From the NCBI GenBank assembly GCA_019247925.1, contig JAFBAG010000090.1, positions 1 to 44,510 on the forward strand: DNA of 44,510 nucleotides. The letters are read 5' to 3'. Within the stretch, counting starts at the first letter, position 1, and each line of letters begins with the position of its first letter. Shown in pieces: positions 26,292 to 34,756 of the stretch. The stretch is from Pseudolabrys sp. (GTDB lineage: Bacteria; Pseudomonadota; Alphaproteobacteria; Rhizobiales; Xanthobacteraceae). The notes below the pieces were generated by a model. It searched no databases. It was not told the DNA's origin and was given only the letters and a program-made list of their open reading frames with translations. Position numbers and translations under genes: made by a program.

Positions 26292-27125
26292 TTATTCGCC
26301 GGGCTGGCGCGGCGGCTGATCGTCGCCGCCTTCGTTTCCCATCGGCTGGCCGGGCGAGTGCTGACCTTGCGGCTGGCCCTGATTGGGCTGGCCGCCGAAA
26401 TTCTGGCCGCCCTGCTGATCGTGGCGCGGGCCGCGATGCCGGCGGCGGTGACGGCCGCGGCCACCAAAACGGTCCTGGTTATTGCCGTACTGGTCGTTGC
26501 CGTAGTTCTGGCCGTTCTGCTGCCCGTTGCCCTGGCCACTGTAATTCTGCTGCTGCGGCTGCTGGCCGCCGGTGATGAAGGAGGGAAGGGCGCCGACGTC
26601 ATCGCCGCCCTGATAGTTCGGCTGCTGGTTGTTCTGTTGCTGCGGCTGGCGGTTGTGCTGCTGATAGTTGTTCTGCTGCGGCTGCTGCTGCTGGTACGGC
26701 TGCCCTTGGGGCATGAAATTTTGCTGCTGGTCCCGCGGCTGAAACGGTTCGTTCTGGCCGTTGAGCGACACGCCGGGCTCGTCATCCTCGCTCTCGAAGC
26801 CGTCATCGCCGCCTTGCTGCGGCTGCCCCTGTTGCGGCTGCTGCTGGTTGTAGAACTGCGGGTTCTGCTGCCGGAACTGTTCCTGCGCCGCTGCGATCAA
26901 CCGGAAATAATGCTCGGCGTGCTGATAGAAATTTTCCGCCGCGACCGGGTCGCCTGAGCCCTGCGCGTCGCGCGCGAGCTGGATGTATTTCTCGGCGATG
27001 TGCGAGGCGGTGCCGCGGATCTTTACGTCCGGACCGTTCGACTCATATACGCGCGTGAGCGGATTCTGATTTCTGCGTTGATTGTTGTGGTGCCGCCCGC
27101 GCATGCGCTTCTGGTTATTCCTCAT
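26292..27125 (-). CDS. DUF4167 protein with Gln/Asn-rich low-complexity tail
   Basis: The 277-residue protein has a basic N-terminus (MRNNQKRMRGRHHNNQRRN) leading into the conserved DUF4167 region (about 20-90: NPLTRVYESNGPDVKIRGTA, HIAEKYIQLARDAQ, NFYQHAEHYFRLIAAAQEQF). A Gln/Asn/Gly-rich disordered tail of about 185 residues follows, with an RGG-like basic patch (GGRGRHRRRHRG) near residue 215. The pattern suggests an RNA-binding or RNA-assembly protein, but no function is established. It follows prfA and prmC on the same strand after a 372-base gap, so it may belong to translation-linked genes. The long hydrophobic ORF on the other strand is a shadow. Confidence 0.92.
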   Translation of the reverse strand: MRNNQKRMRGRHHNNQRRNQNPLTRVYESNGPDVKIRGTASHIAEKYIQLARDAQGSGDPVAAENFYQHAEHYFRLIAAAQEQFRQQNPQFYNQQQPQQGQPQQGGDDGFESEDDEPGVSLNGQNEPFQPRDQQQNFMPQGQPYQQQQPQQNNYQQHNRQPQQQNNQQPNYQGGDDVGALPSFITGGQQPQQQNYSGQGNGQQNGQNYGNDQYGNNQDRFGGRGRHRRRHRGPRHDQQGGQNFGGQPNQGQPQGQHSPGQPMGNEGGDDQPPRQPGE

Positions 27126-27497
27126 GGTCGTTCCGTCATTCGCCTTTCTTTGGATCGGTAGTTCTACAATGCAGCCCAGACGCGGCCCGGTGCGGGCCCG
27201 CGCGTCGTACCGCGGTTTGCTTCACGTGCTGTCGCAACTGCCGTAGCAGCCCCTTCGCCGCGGCCACCCGCGGCAATGCCTTTCAATCCACCCGCATCAA
27301 TGGATGCGTTGATACTTGGCGATGTCGTCTGCCGTTATCGGCGTTCCGCTATCTGCCTTAGCTTTTTCGCCGCCTCACAGAGCGTTACCGCTCGGGGCCT
27401 TGGGCGATGCGACCCAATCCGGCGGGTCGATTCCGTTGATCGGAAGCTAGTCGGTCTGCGGCCATAATCCAAGGGCTATTTTGCTCGAAAAAGCCCG
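27126..27497 (-). other. intergenic stretch between prmC and the DUF4167 gene
   Basis: No convincing gene is seen in these 372 bases. A 63-codon plus-strand ORF at 27276 has no ribosome site or recognisable protein. Visible structure: a GC-rich hairpin at 27182-27201 (GCGGCCCG against CGGGCCCGC with one bulge), a GCATCAATGGATGC palindrome near 27294, and a weak hairpin just after prmC. The stretch could be a long leader for the DUF4167 mRNA or hold an unrecognised small RNA. Confidence 0.4.
27473..27496 (-). other. hairpin just after prmC, possible weak terminator
   Basis: GGGCT-A-TTTT pairs with AAAA-AGCCC (nine base pairs, one bulged A) immediately after the prmC stop on the minus strand. 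No clear T-run follows in that direction, so terminator function is doubtful. Confidence 0.3.
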
Positions 27498-28367
27498 TCA
27501 TGGCGCGATTGCGCGCAACGCACGGCTGATTCCGGCGAGATCCTTCCGCGCCGGATCGGGAACCGTGAGGCCGGCCTGTTTGAAAAGTGCGGCGACGGCC
27601 GCTTCCTGGCCGTGGCCGAGCTCGATAATCAGCGCGCCGCCCGGCGCCAGCAAACGGCGCGCGTCGGTTGCGATCGCGCGATAAAAGTCGAGACCATCGG
27701 GACCGCCATCGAGGGCGCGGCGCGGATCATGGTTACGCACCTCCGGCTCGAGCGCGGCGATGTCGGCGGCGGGAATATAGGGGGGGTTCGATACGACAAG
27801 ATCGAAAGTGCCGTTCACTTTGCTCGCGATGTCGCAGGCGACGAATTCACATCGCTGGTCCAGTCTGAGGCTCGCTGCATTCATGCGTGCGACTTCCAGC
27901 GCAGCCTCGCTCACATCGGTGCCGACACCGGACATTGCGGTGCGCTCCGACAGAACCGCGAGCAGGATCGCGCCGGAGCCGGTGCCGATGTCGAGAATGC
28001 GCAGCGACGTCACCGGCGTTCTTTCCAGCGCAAGCTCGACCACGATTTCGGTTTCCGGCCGCGGCACGAGGACATCGGGTGTCACCGCAAAAGGAAGGCT
28101 CCAGAATTCCTTGGTGCCGACAATGCGCGCCACTGGTTCGCGCACGCTGCGCCGCACCGCGCGGGTGGCGATCGCGTCGATTTCGCGCGACTCCAATTCC
28201 CGGTCCGCTTCGGCAATGAGGCGGGCGCGCGAAAGCCCGAGCGCATGGCTCACCAGGATGCGAGCGTCGGCTTGCGGGCTGTCGATGCCGCTGCCACGAA
28301 AAAGTTCGGCTAGCGCTTCACAGGCCGCGGCCACGGTGGCGCCGGCCTTCAATCCGGCAATGCGCAT
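27498..28367 (-). CDS. prmC: release factor glutamine-N5 methyltransferase
   Basis: The 289-residue protein methylates the Gln of the GGQ motif in release factors RF1 and RF2. The N-terminal helical domain (about 1-80) is followed by the SAM domain with LDIGTGSGAILLAVL and the signature NPPYIP of N5-glutamine methylases. It begins two bases after the stop codon of prfA, its substrate gene, which is the common bacterial pairing. Confidence 0.96.
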   Translation of the reverse strand: MRIAGLKAGATVAAACEALAELFRGSGIDSPQADARILVSHALGLSRARLIAEADRELESREIDAIATRAVRRSVREPVARIVGTKEFWSLPFAVTPDVLVPRPETEIVVELALERTPVTSLRILDIGTGSGAILLAVLSERTAMSGVGTDVSEAALEVARMNAASLRLDQRCEFVACDIASKVNGTFDLVVSNPPYIPAADIAALEPEVRNHDPRRALDGGPDGLDFYRAIATDARRLLAPGGALIIELGHGQEAAVAALFKQAGLTVPDPARKDLAGISRALRAIAP

Positions 28368-28369
28368 GA

Positions 28370-29443
28370 TCAGTCGCCTTCGGCGGCCAGCAGCGCGGCC
28401 TGGTGCTCGGTGACAAGCGCGTCGATGACTTCGCCGAGCGCGTCGCCCTCCATGACCTGCGGCAGCTTATGCATTGTTAGGTTTATGCGATGGTCGGTGA
28501 CCCGGCCTTGCGGGAAATTATAGGTGCGGATGCGTTCCGAGCGGTCGCCAGACCCGATCTGACCCTTGCGCTCGGCCGCACGCTCGGCATCGAGCTTCGA
28601 ACGCTCGGCTTCGTACAATTTGCTTCGCAGATAGGACATCGCCTTAGCCTTGTTCTTGTGCTGGGAACGCTCTTCCTGCACAAAAACCACGATGCCGGAC
28701 GGAAGGTGCGTCACCCGGATCGCGGATTCCGTCTTGTTGACGTGCTGGCCGCCGGCGCCCTGGGCGCGCATCGTGTCGATCTTGAGATCGGAATCCTTGA
28801 TCTCGATATCGACGTCTTCGACCTCGGGAAGCACGGCGACGGTGGCTGCCGACGTGTGAATCCGGCCCGAGGCTTCGGTATCGGGCACGCGCTGGACGCG
28901 ATGCACGCCCGACTCGAATTTAAGTTTGGCGAAAACGCCTCGGCCGGAGACCTCGGCGACGATTTCCTTGAAGCCGCCTTTGGTGCCTTCGCTCAGCGAG
29001 ACGATGTCCGTCTTCCAGCCTTGTAGCGCCGCATAGCGCTCGTACATGCGGAACAGGTCGCCGGCAAACAGCGCCGCCTCATCGCCCCCGGTCCCCGCGC
29101 GGATTTCGAGGATGGCGTTGTGGTCGTCCATCGCATCTTTTGGAATGAGCGCGAGTCGCAATTTGTGCTCGAGGTCGAGGCGCTTGTCTTCCAGCGCGCG
29201 CCGTTCCGCAGCCGCCATGCGCTTCATTTCTGGATCGGTCGCTGGATCGTTCGCGAGCGCGTCGAGATCCTTGATCTCTTTTTCGGCGGCGCGAAAACTG
29301 CGCACGGCTTCGACCACGGGCGCCAGCTCCGCGAACTCCCGCGACAGCTTGACGTAAGCCTCGCCTCCGACGCCGCTCGAGAGTTCATGCTCAAGCTGAG
29401 CATGACGGGCGACAAGGGCCTCCAATTTCTGTTCCGGCAGCAT
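28370..29443 (-). CDS. prfA: peptide chain release factor 1
   Basis: The 357-residue RF1 ends translation at UAG and UAA. The GGQ catalytic loop is in [18 protein letters not shown], and the codon-reading PxT tripeptide of RF1 is PDT in [18 protein letters not shown]2 would have SPF. Length is normal and no programmed frameshift is needed. It lies nine bases after ptsP and two bases before prmC in one transcript. Confidence 0.97.
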   Translation of the reverse strand: MLPEQKLEALVARHAQLEHELSSGVGGEAYVKLSREFAELAPVVEAVRSFRAAEKEIKDLDALANDPATDPEMKRMAAAERRALEDKRLDLEHKLRLALIPKDAMDDHNAILEIRAGTGGDEAALFAGDLFRMYERYAALQGWKTDIVSLSEGTKGGFKEIVAEVSGRGVFAKLKFESGVHRVQRVPDTEASGRIHTSAATVAVLPEVEDVDIEIKDSDLKIDTMRAQGAGGQHVNKTESAIRVTHLPSGIVVFVQEERSQHKNKAKAMSYLRSKLYEAERSKLDAERAAERKGQIGSGDRSERIRTYNFPQGRVTDHRINLTMHKLPQVMEGDALGEVIDALVTEHQAALLAAEGD

Positions 29444-29452
29444 GGCGGCGCG

Positions 29453-31720
29453 TTATAGCGGAAGATTTTCGGCTGCCGCGAAATTTTCGAGCTGATGGCG
29501 GATCGACACGCTGCCGATAGGCTTCTCCAGCAGCGGCAAAATGGCGGATTGCGCCTTCTTGCAGTCGAGGTCGAGCAGCATCGCCTTGACGGGACCGACC
29601 TGCGACGGGGTCAGCGACAAGGCCCGATAGCCGGCAATTACCAGTGCCAGCGCGCCGATCGGCTGCGACGCGAGTTCGCCGCATACCGTCACCGGCTTCT
29701 TGTGAGCCGCGGCTTTGTCGGCGACGTCTTTGAGCGCGCGCAGGACCGGCGTTGAAATCGGGTCGTAGCGGCCGGATACGCGGGCATTGCCGCGGTCGGC
29801 GGCATACAAAAATTGCATGAGGTCGTTGGAGCCAACCGAGAGAAAATCCACGCGATCGAGCAGTTCATCGAGCTGAAACAGCAGCGACGGCACTTCGAGC
29901 ATGGTGCCGATCTCGACCCGGTCAGGCAGCTTGTGGCCGTGCCGGCGCAGATGCGTCAGCTCCATTTCGACAAATTCCTTGGCCTTGTCGAACTCCTCGA
30001 TCATCGAAATCATCGGAAACATGACGCGCAACTCGCGCCCGCCGGCTGCGCGCAGCATGGCGCGGATCTGGATGCGGAACAGGCCGGGCCGGTCGAGACC
30101 CAGACGGATCGCCCGCCATCCCAGCGCCGGATTTTCCTCGGTCTCGTTGCGGATATAAGGCAGCACCTTGTCGCCGCCGATATCGAGGGTGCGGAACGTG
30201 ACCGGTCGTTTGCCCGCGGCGTCGAGCACCGAACGGTAGAGCGCGTATTGCTCATTGGTGCGCGGGAAGGCGTGCGCGACCATGAATTGCAGCTCGGTCC
30301 GGAACAGGCCGACGCCGGATGCTCCGGTGTCGTCGATATGCGGGAGGTCGATGAGCAGACCCGCATTGATCATCAAGTCGATTTTCTGGCCGTCTTTGGT
30401 GACGCAAGGCTTGTCACGCAACGCATGATACTGCGCCTGACGGCGCGCGCGCAGCTTCACGCGCTCCGCGTAGGCACTTTCGATGTCCGGCCGTGGGCGC
30501 AGATGGACGTGGCCGGCCGTGCCGTCGACGATCACGGCATCGCCGGGCTCGACCAGACCGGTCGCGTTGTCGATTCCGCCAACCGCGGGAATGCCGAGCG
30601 CGCGCGCGACGATGGCGACGTGGGAGTGTTCGGTGCCTTCTTCGAGAACCAGCCCGCGCAGCCGTTTGCGGTCATAGTCGAGCAGCGCCGCGGGCCCCAT
30701 CGAGCGCGCCACGATGATGGCGTTGTCGGGAAGCTGGTCGCGGGAAGGTGCATGGTCGCGGCCCATGACGACGCGCAACAGGCGATTGGAGAGATCGTCG
30801 AGGTCGTGCAGACGGTCGCGCAGGTAAGGATCCTGCGCGCGCAGCATGCGGGCGCGGGTGTCGGATTGAACGCGCTCGACCGCGGCTTCAGCGGTCAGAC
30901 CGCTGGTCACGGCTTCGCGCATCTTGTGCAGCCAGCCCTGATCGTAGCCGAACATGCGGTAGGCCTCGAGCACGTCGCGGTGTTCGCCGCCGTCCGCCAA
31001 TTCGCCGTCTTCCAGCATGCGATCGAGATCCGCGCGCAGGGCGGCGATCGCGACTTCGAGACGCTTGAGTTCTCGGGGAACGTCGTCGGCAATCACTTCG
31101 GTGATGACGACGCGGGGCTCGTGCAGCACAACGTGGCCGAGCGCGATACCGTCGGACAGGACCGCGCCGTTGAGCTGCTGGCTGTGCCGGACGGCCGGCT
31201 CCGCCCCCGGCCTGGCGAGGGCGGAAAGTTCGCCGGAAGCGATCATCTCCGCGAGCACCATCGCGGTGGTTTGCAGCGCTTCCTGTTCTTCCTCGGTGTA
31301 CGTTCGCCGTGCGCGGTTCTGCACGACGAGCACGCCAAGCGTGTTGCCGGCGCGCAGGATCGGCACGCCGAGGAACGAATGATAAATTTCTTCGCCGGTT
31401 TCCGGCCGGAACGAGAAGGCGGGGTGGTCCTGCGCGTTCGACAGGTTGATCGGCTTGGCCTCACTCGCGACGAGGCCGACAAGGCCTTCATCGCGCTTGA
31501 GCACGGTCTGGTGGACTGCTTCGCGCTTCAAGCCTTCGGTGGCGTAGAGTTCGAGCGTGGCGTCAATGCGCAGCACATAGACGGAGCAGACCTCCGCCAC
31601 CATGTTGGCGGCGATCAGCACCACGATCTTGTCGAGGCGGTCCTGCGCGCTGACCGGCTCCGCCATTACTTCGCGAAGCCGGCGTAAAAGCACGCGGGGA
31701 CCGCCGAGCGCGCCACGCAT
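29453..31720 (-). CDS. ptsP: phosphoenolpyruvate-protein phosphotransferase, nitrogen PTS enzyme I
   Basis: The 755-residue protein has an N-terminal GAF domain (about 20-170, LDKIVVLIAANMVAEVCSVYVLR) that senses small molecules such as glutamine. The enzyme I N-terminal and phosphohistidine domains follow (active His in EEGTEHSHVAIVARALGIP), and then the PEP-binding barrel (GLFRTELQFM, FRTLDIGGDKVLPYI). It passes phosphate from PEP to NPr and EIIANtr, regulating nitrogen, carbon and potassium metabolism and often PHB levels. AAGGAT precedes the ATG. Partners ptsO and ptsN are not in the window. Confidence 0.96.
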   Translation of the reverse strand: MRGALGGPRVLLRRLREVMAEPVSAQDRLDKIVVLIAANMVAEVCSVYVLRIDATLELYATEGLKREAVHQTVLKRDEGLVGLVASEAKPINLSNAQDHPAFSFRPETGEEIYHSFLGVPILRAGNTLGVLVVQNRARRTYTEEEQEALQTTAMVLAEMIASGELSALARPGAEPAVRHSQQLNGAVLSDGIALGHVVLHEPRVVITEVIADDVPRELKRLEVAIAALRADLDRMLEDGELADGGEHRDVLEAYRMFGYDQGWLHKMREAVTSGLTAEAAVERVQSDTRARMLRAQDPYLRDRLHDLDDLSNRLLRVVMGRDHAPSRDQLPDNAIIVARSMGPAALLDYDRKRLRGLVLEEGTEHSHVAIVARALGIPAVGGIDNATGLVEPGDAVIVDGTAGHVHLRPRPDIESAYAERVKLRARRQAQYHALRDKPCVTKDGQKIDLMINAGLLIDLPHIDDTGASGVGLFRTELQFMVAHAFPRTNEQYALYRSVLDAAGKRPVTFRTLDIGGDKVLPYIRNETEENPALGWRAIRLGLDRPGLFRIQIRAMLRAAGGRELRVMFPMISMIEEFDKAKEFVEMELTHLRRHGHKLPDRVEIGTMLEVPSLLFQLDELLDRVDFLSVGSNDLMQFLYAADRGNARVSGRYDPISTPVLRALKDVADKAAAHKKPVTVCGELASQPIGALALVIAGYRALSLTPSQVGPVKAMLLDLDCKKAQSAILPLLEKPIGSVSIRHQLENFAAAENLPL

Positions 31721-31887
31721 CGCAAATCCTTTTCAGCCGCGGCTCGGGACGCAGCTTCAGTACGGCCTCAATATGTACGAAAGGCGACCGGGACAGCCCG
31801 CAATCCGCGGCCGCTTTTCTTTGAGGCTATAGCGAATGGCCCATGCAAGGGGCAAGCCAAAGTGCCCGCTAGCGCTTGATTTGCCGG

Positions 31888-32736
31888 CTATTTCTTCGCA
31901 CTTGCGTAGAAGCGGGCCAGCGCGCCGGTTTCGGCCTGCGGCCCTTCAAAGTCCTTGGCAATCCGGTCGTAGAGCGCGGCGATGCCGGAGAAAATCTCGC
32001 TCTCCGATCCGGGACCCGCGAAATGGGCGATCTCTTCGAGCTCCGCCACCCATCGATAGGCCTTGCCGAACATGTCCGGCACGCCGCGCGAAAGCTGCGC
32101 CAACATAGGAACCTGACTGGCGGCCATTTCGGCGCGCAGCGCGTCACCGATGCCGGCTCGCTCGGCGGCGAGCGCCATCGCCGTTCCCAGCGCGATCAGC
32201 CCCTTGGTCATGCCGGCATAGGACATTTTCAGCGCCGAGGCGTCCCCGACCGAGCCGGGCATGGCCTTGATCTTGAGGCCATAGGCGTTGAGGTGTTCGA
32301 CTTTCGCCGCGTCCGGGCCGGAGACATAGATGCTCGGCCCGTCATAGCCCGCGCGCGGGGGGCCGCCGATGATGCCGCCGTCGATGAAAGGCGTTTCGGT
32401 GCCGGCGATCGTGGCCGCTACCTTTTTCGCGGTGCTGGGACTGACGGCATTGCAGTCGACATAAAACGGCTTGCGGTTCGCGGCGCGCAGCGCCGGGGAA
32501 AGATGCTCAGCCAGATTCTGAGCCTCGCCTGGCGGGACGATGGACAAGACGAAGTCGGCGGCGGCTATTTCGGAATCGCTTACCGCTTTCATCCCGGCAT
32601 CGGCGGCGCGCTTCTGGCTCGCCGCGCTCCGCCCTTCGAGCGAGGTCAGAACGCAGACACCATTTTCGGCGAGGCGTTTGCCGACGGCTGCACCCATGCC
32701 GCCCGCCGCGATGATGGCTACGCTCGGTTTGTCCAC
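31888..32736 (-). CDS. NAD(P)-binding dehydrogenase with DUF1932 C-terminal domain
   Basis: The 282-residue protein has a 6-phosphogluconate dehydrogenase-like Rossmann domain (VAIIAAGGMGAAVGKRLAENG) and the all-helical DUF1932 domain (about 190-260). GGIIGGPPRAGYDG corresponds to the substrate loop, and KMSYAGMTKG (about 170) supplies the catalytic lysine. Relatives oxidise hydroxyacids of unknown or varied identity. The start is a GTG with a weak, distant AAGGAA. It lies 16 bases downstream of kdgD, which suggests the same sugar-acid pathway. Confidence 0.87.
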   Translation of the reverse strand: MDKPSVAIIAAGGMGAAVGKRLAENGVCVLTSLEGRSAASQKRAADAGMKAVSDSEIAAADFVLSIVPPGEAQNLAEHLSPALRAANRKPFYVDCNAVSPSTAKKVAATIAGTETPFIDGGIIGGPPRAGYDGPSIYVSGPDAAKVEHLNAYGLKIKAMPGSVGDASALKMSYAGMTKGLIALGTAMALAAERAGIGDALRAEMAASQVPMLAQLSRGVPDMFGKAYRWVAELEEIAHFAGPGSESEIFSGIAALYDRIAKDFEGPQAETGALARFYASAKK

Positions 32737-32752
32737 GGCTGACCGTCTTTCC

Positions 32753-33676
32753 TTATGACTGCGGACCGAGCTTGGCGATCAGCGCGGCGAGCTCATCATA
32801 TTCGGCGCGCGTCAAATCGGATAGCGGCGGGCGCACGGGACCCGCATCGCGTCCGACGATGCGTGCGCCAGCCTTCACGATGCTGACCGCGTAGCCGGGT
32901 TGCCGGCCCCGAATCTTCACATAAGGCACCAGTAATTGCTGCGTGATCTGCGCGACGGTCGTGTCGTCGCCGGCATTGAGCGCCTTGTGAAAGCGCAGGG
33001 CGGTGCGCGGCACGAAGTTGAAGATCGCCGAGGAATAGACGGGGATGCCGATCCCCTTGAAAGCGGGCGCGAAGGTTTCCGCGGTCGGCATGCCGTTGAA
33101 GAAGGCGAGGCGGTCGGCTGCCGCGGTACGGATCGCGACAAGCTGCTCGAGGTCGCCGACGCCATCCTTGAAACCGATCAGGTTTGGGCAAAGGCGCGCA
33201 AGTTGCGCGACCGAGTCAGCGTTGAGACGGCAATTAGCGCGGTTGTAGACGACGACGCCGAGGCGGGTCGCCGCGCAGACCGCGCCGATATGTGCGACAA
33301 GCCCGGCCTGAGAGCCTTCGGTGAGATAGGGCGGCATGAGGAGAAGGCCATCGGCGCCGAGTTGCTCTGCCTCCTGCGCCAGCGCGATGGCCATGCGGGT
33401 GCCATAGCCCACGCCGGCAATCACAGGGAATCGTGGCCCGACCACCCGGACCGCGGTCGCGATCAGCTCGACATATTCCTGCGCCGAAAGCGAAAAGAAT
33501 TCGCCAGCGCCGCCCGCGACCACGAAGGCCGACGTGTCGAACGAGGCCAGCCATTCGAACCGCCGGGCGCAGGCATGAGCCGCAAGATTGCCCGCGGCGT
33601 CAAAATCGGTGAGGGGAAAGCACATCAGCCCCGACGAGATTCGGCTTTTCAATTCCTGCGGACTGATATTCGGCAT
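32753..33676 (-). CDS. kdgD: 5-dehydro-4-deoxyglucarate dehydratase-like (DapA/DHDPS superfamily)
   Basis: The 307-residue class I aldolase-fold enzyme is expected to convert 5-keto-4-deoxy-D-glucarate to alpha-ketoglutarate semialdehyde, water and CO2. Family hallmarks: LMCFPLTDFD near the N-terminus, VVVYNRAN with the catalytic Tyr, and the Schiff-base Lys in LIGFKDGVGDLEQL. The ORF track start at 33724 is replaced by ATG 33676, giving MPNISPQELKSRISSGLMCFP. It is first in a pair with the DUF1932 dehydrogenase and divergent from a Bug-family binding protein. Other sugar-acid specificities remain possible. Confidence 0.88.
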   Translation of the reverse strand: MPNISPQELKSRISSGLMCFPLTDFDAAGNLAAHACARRFEWLASFDTSAFVVAGGAGEFFSLSAQEYVELIATAVRVVGPRFPVIAGVGYGTRMAIALAQEAEQLGADGLLLMPPYLTEGSQAGLVAHIGAVCAATRLGVVVYNRANCRLNADSVAQLARLCPNLIGFKDGVGDLEQLVAIRTAAADRLAFFNGMPTAETFAPAFKGIGIPVYSSAIFNFVPRTALRFHKALNAGDDTTVAQITQQLLVPYVKIRGRQPGYAVSIVKAGARIVGRDAGPVRPPLSDLTRAEYDELAALIAKLGPQS

Positions 33677-33803
33677 GCGGCACTCTGGCGGGGACGTCGC
33701 GCTTGCGCTCTGGCGCGCGCGCATTCAGCATAACCTATAATTGAACGGCAATAAGCGTGGGCAATGCGCACAAATCTGCCCACCCACAAAGCGGGGCGAA
33801 GCA

Positions 33804-34754
33804 ATGAAACGGATGATGGCCGCAGCGGCGATATTGGCCTGTGCCTTGACCCAGGCCGCGGCGCAGAATTTTCCGAACCGGCCAGTGAAGATATTAGTAG
33901 GCTTTCCGGCAGGCGGACCGAGCGATGTGCCGGCGCGGTTGATCGCGGACAAGCTGCAGAAATCGCTCGGTCAACCTGTCGTGGTCGAAAACAAGACCGG
34001 CGCCGCCGGCATGATCGCGCTTAACGAAATGCTGGCACACCCGCGCGACGGCCATACGCTTTTGCTGTGCAGTTATATCGATGCTGCCAATCCGCTGCTC
34101 TACAAGAAAGTCGCCTACAAGCTCGAAGACCTCGGCGCCGTGTCGCTGGTGACCAAGGCTTATTATGCCTTCACTGTGCCGCCGGAATCGCCGGCCTCCG
34201 ATGTGAAAAGCTTTGTCGCGCACGCCAAGACCAAAGAACTCAATTACGGCAAGGTCGGCAGCGGCTCGGTGACCGAACTGTTGCCGAAGCAGTTCGAGAA
34301 GATCACCGGCATCAAGATGACCGGGGTGACATTTCGTGGCACCGGCCCTGCCTTGCAGGAAGTCGTCGCGGGCCGCATCGACCTCGCGGTCAGCCCGATT
34401 GCGCTCGCCATGCCGATGCAAGCCGAAAAGAAGGTCAAGATTCTCGGCATGACCAGTCCGGAGCGCCTGGCGGTTGCGCCCGACGTGCCGACCCTGAAGG
34501 AGCAGGGGCTCAATATCGACAATTATGGCTGGTGGGGCGTTTGCGCGCCGTCGGGTGTACCAAAGCCGGTGATCGATACGCTGAACCAGCACGTGCGCGA
34601 CGCGGTTGCGTCGGATGATTTCAAGTCGGTGATGGAGAGGGCCGGCACGATCCCGACATCTTCGACACCGGAGCAGCTGGCGGCGCTGATTGCCGAGACC
34701 GCCAAGGAATCCGGCGCGATGTTCAAGGAGCTCGGAATCGAGCAGCTCGACTAG
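33804..34754 (+). CDS. Bug/TctC-family periplasmic solute-binding protein
   Basis: The 316-residue protein has a clear Sec signal peptide (MKRMMAAAAILACALTQAAAQ, cut probably after AAAQ or AAA). The Bug core follows: FPNRPVKILVGFPAGGPSDVPARLIADKL, then VVVENKTGAAGMIALNEM. Bug proteins bind carboxylates and deliver them to tripartite tricarboxylate transporters. No TctA/TctB membrane genes are in the window, so it is an orphan. The ORF start at 33741 is replaced by ATG 33804 with GGGGCGAAG upstream. It is divergent from the kdgD pair, which suggests, without proof, a sugar-acid ligand. Confidence 0.93.
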   Translation: MKRMMAAAAILACALTQAAAQNFPNRPVKILVGFPAGGPSDVPARLIADKLQKSLGQPVVVENKTGAAGMIALNEMLAHPRDGHTLLLCSYIDAANPLLYKKVAYKLEDLGAVSLVTKAYYAFTVPPESPASDVKSFVAHAKTKELNYGKVGSGSVTELLPKQFEKITGIKMTGVTFRGTGPALQEVVAGRIDLAVSPIALAMPMQAEKKVKILGMTSPERLAVAPDVPTLKEQGLNIDNYGWWGVCAPSGVPKPVIDTLNQHVRDAVASDDFKSVMERAGTIPTSSTPEQLAALIAETAKESGAMFKELGIEQLD

Positions 34755-34756
34755 GG

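Noticed and set aside
26004-26957. 317-residue plus-strand ORF rich in Leu/Val, looking like a membrane protein
   Set aside because: It is antisense to the Q/N-rich DUF4167 tail; CAG/CAA repeats read backwards as CTG/TTG give false hydrophobic helices.
27276-27467. 63-residue plus-strand ORF in the prmC-DUF4167 gap
   Set aside because: No ribosome site, no recognisable protein, and composition unlike neighbouring genes.
29813-31687. 624-residue plus-strand ORF opposite ptsP
   Set aside because: Antisense shadow in high-GC DNA; the translation has no recognisable domain and ptsP is clearly the real gene.
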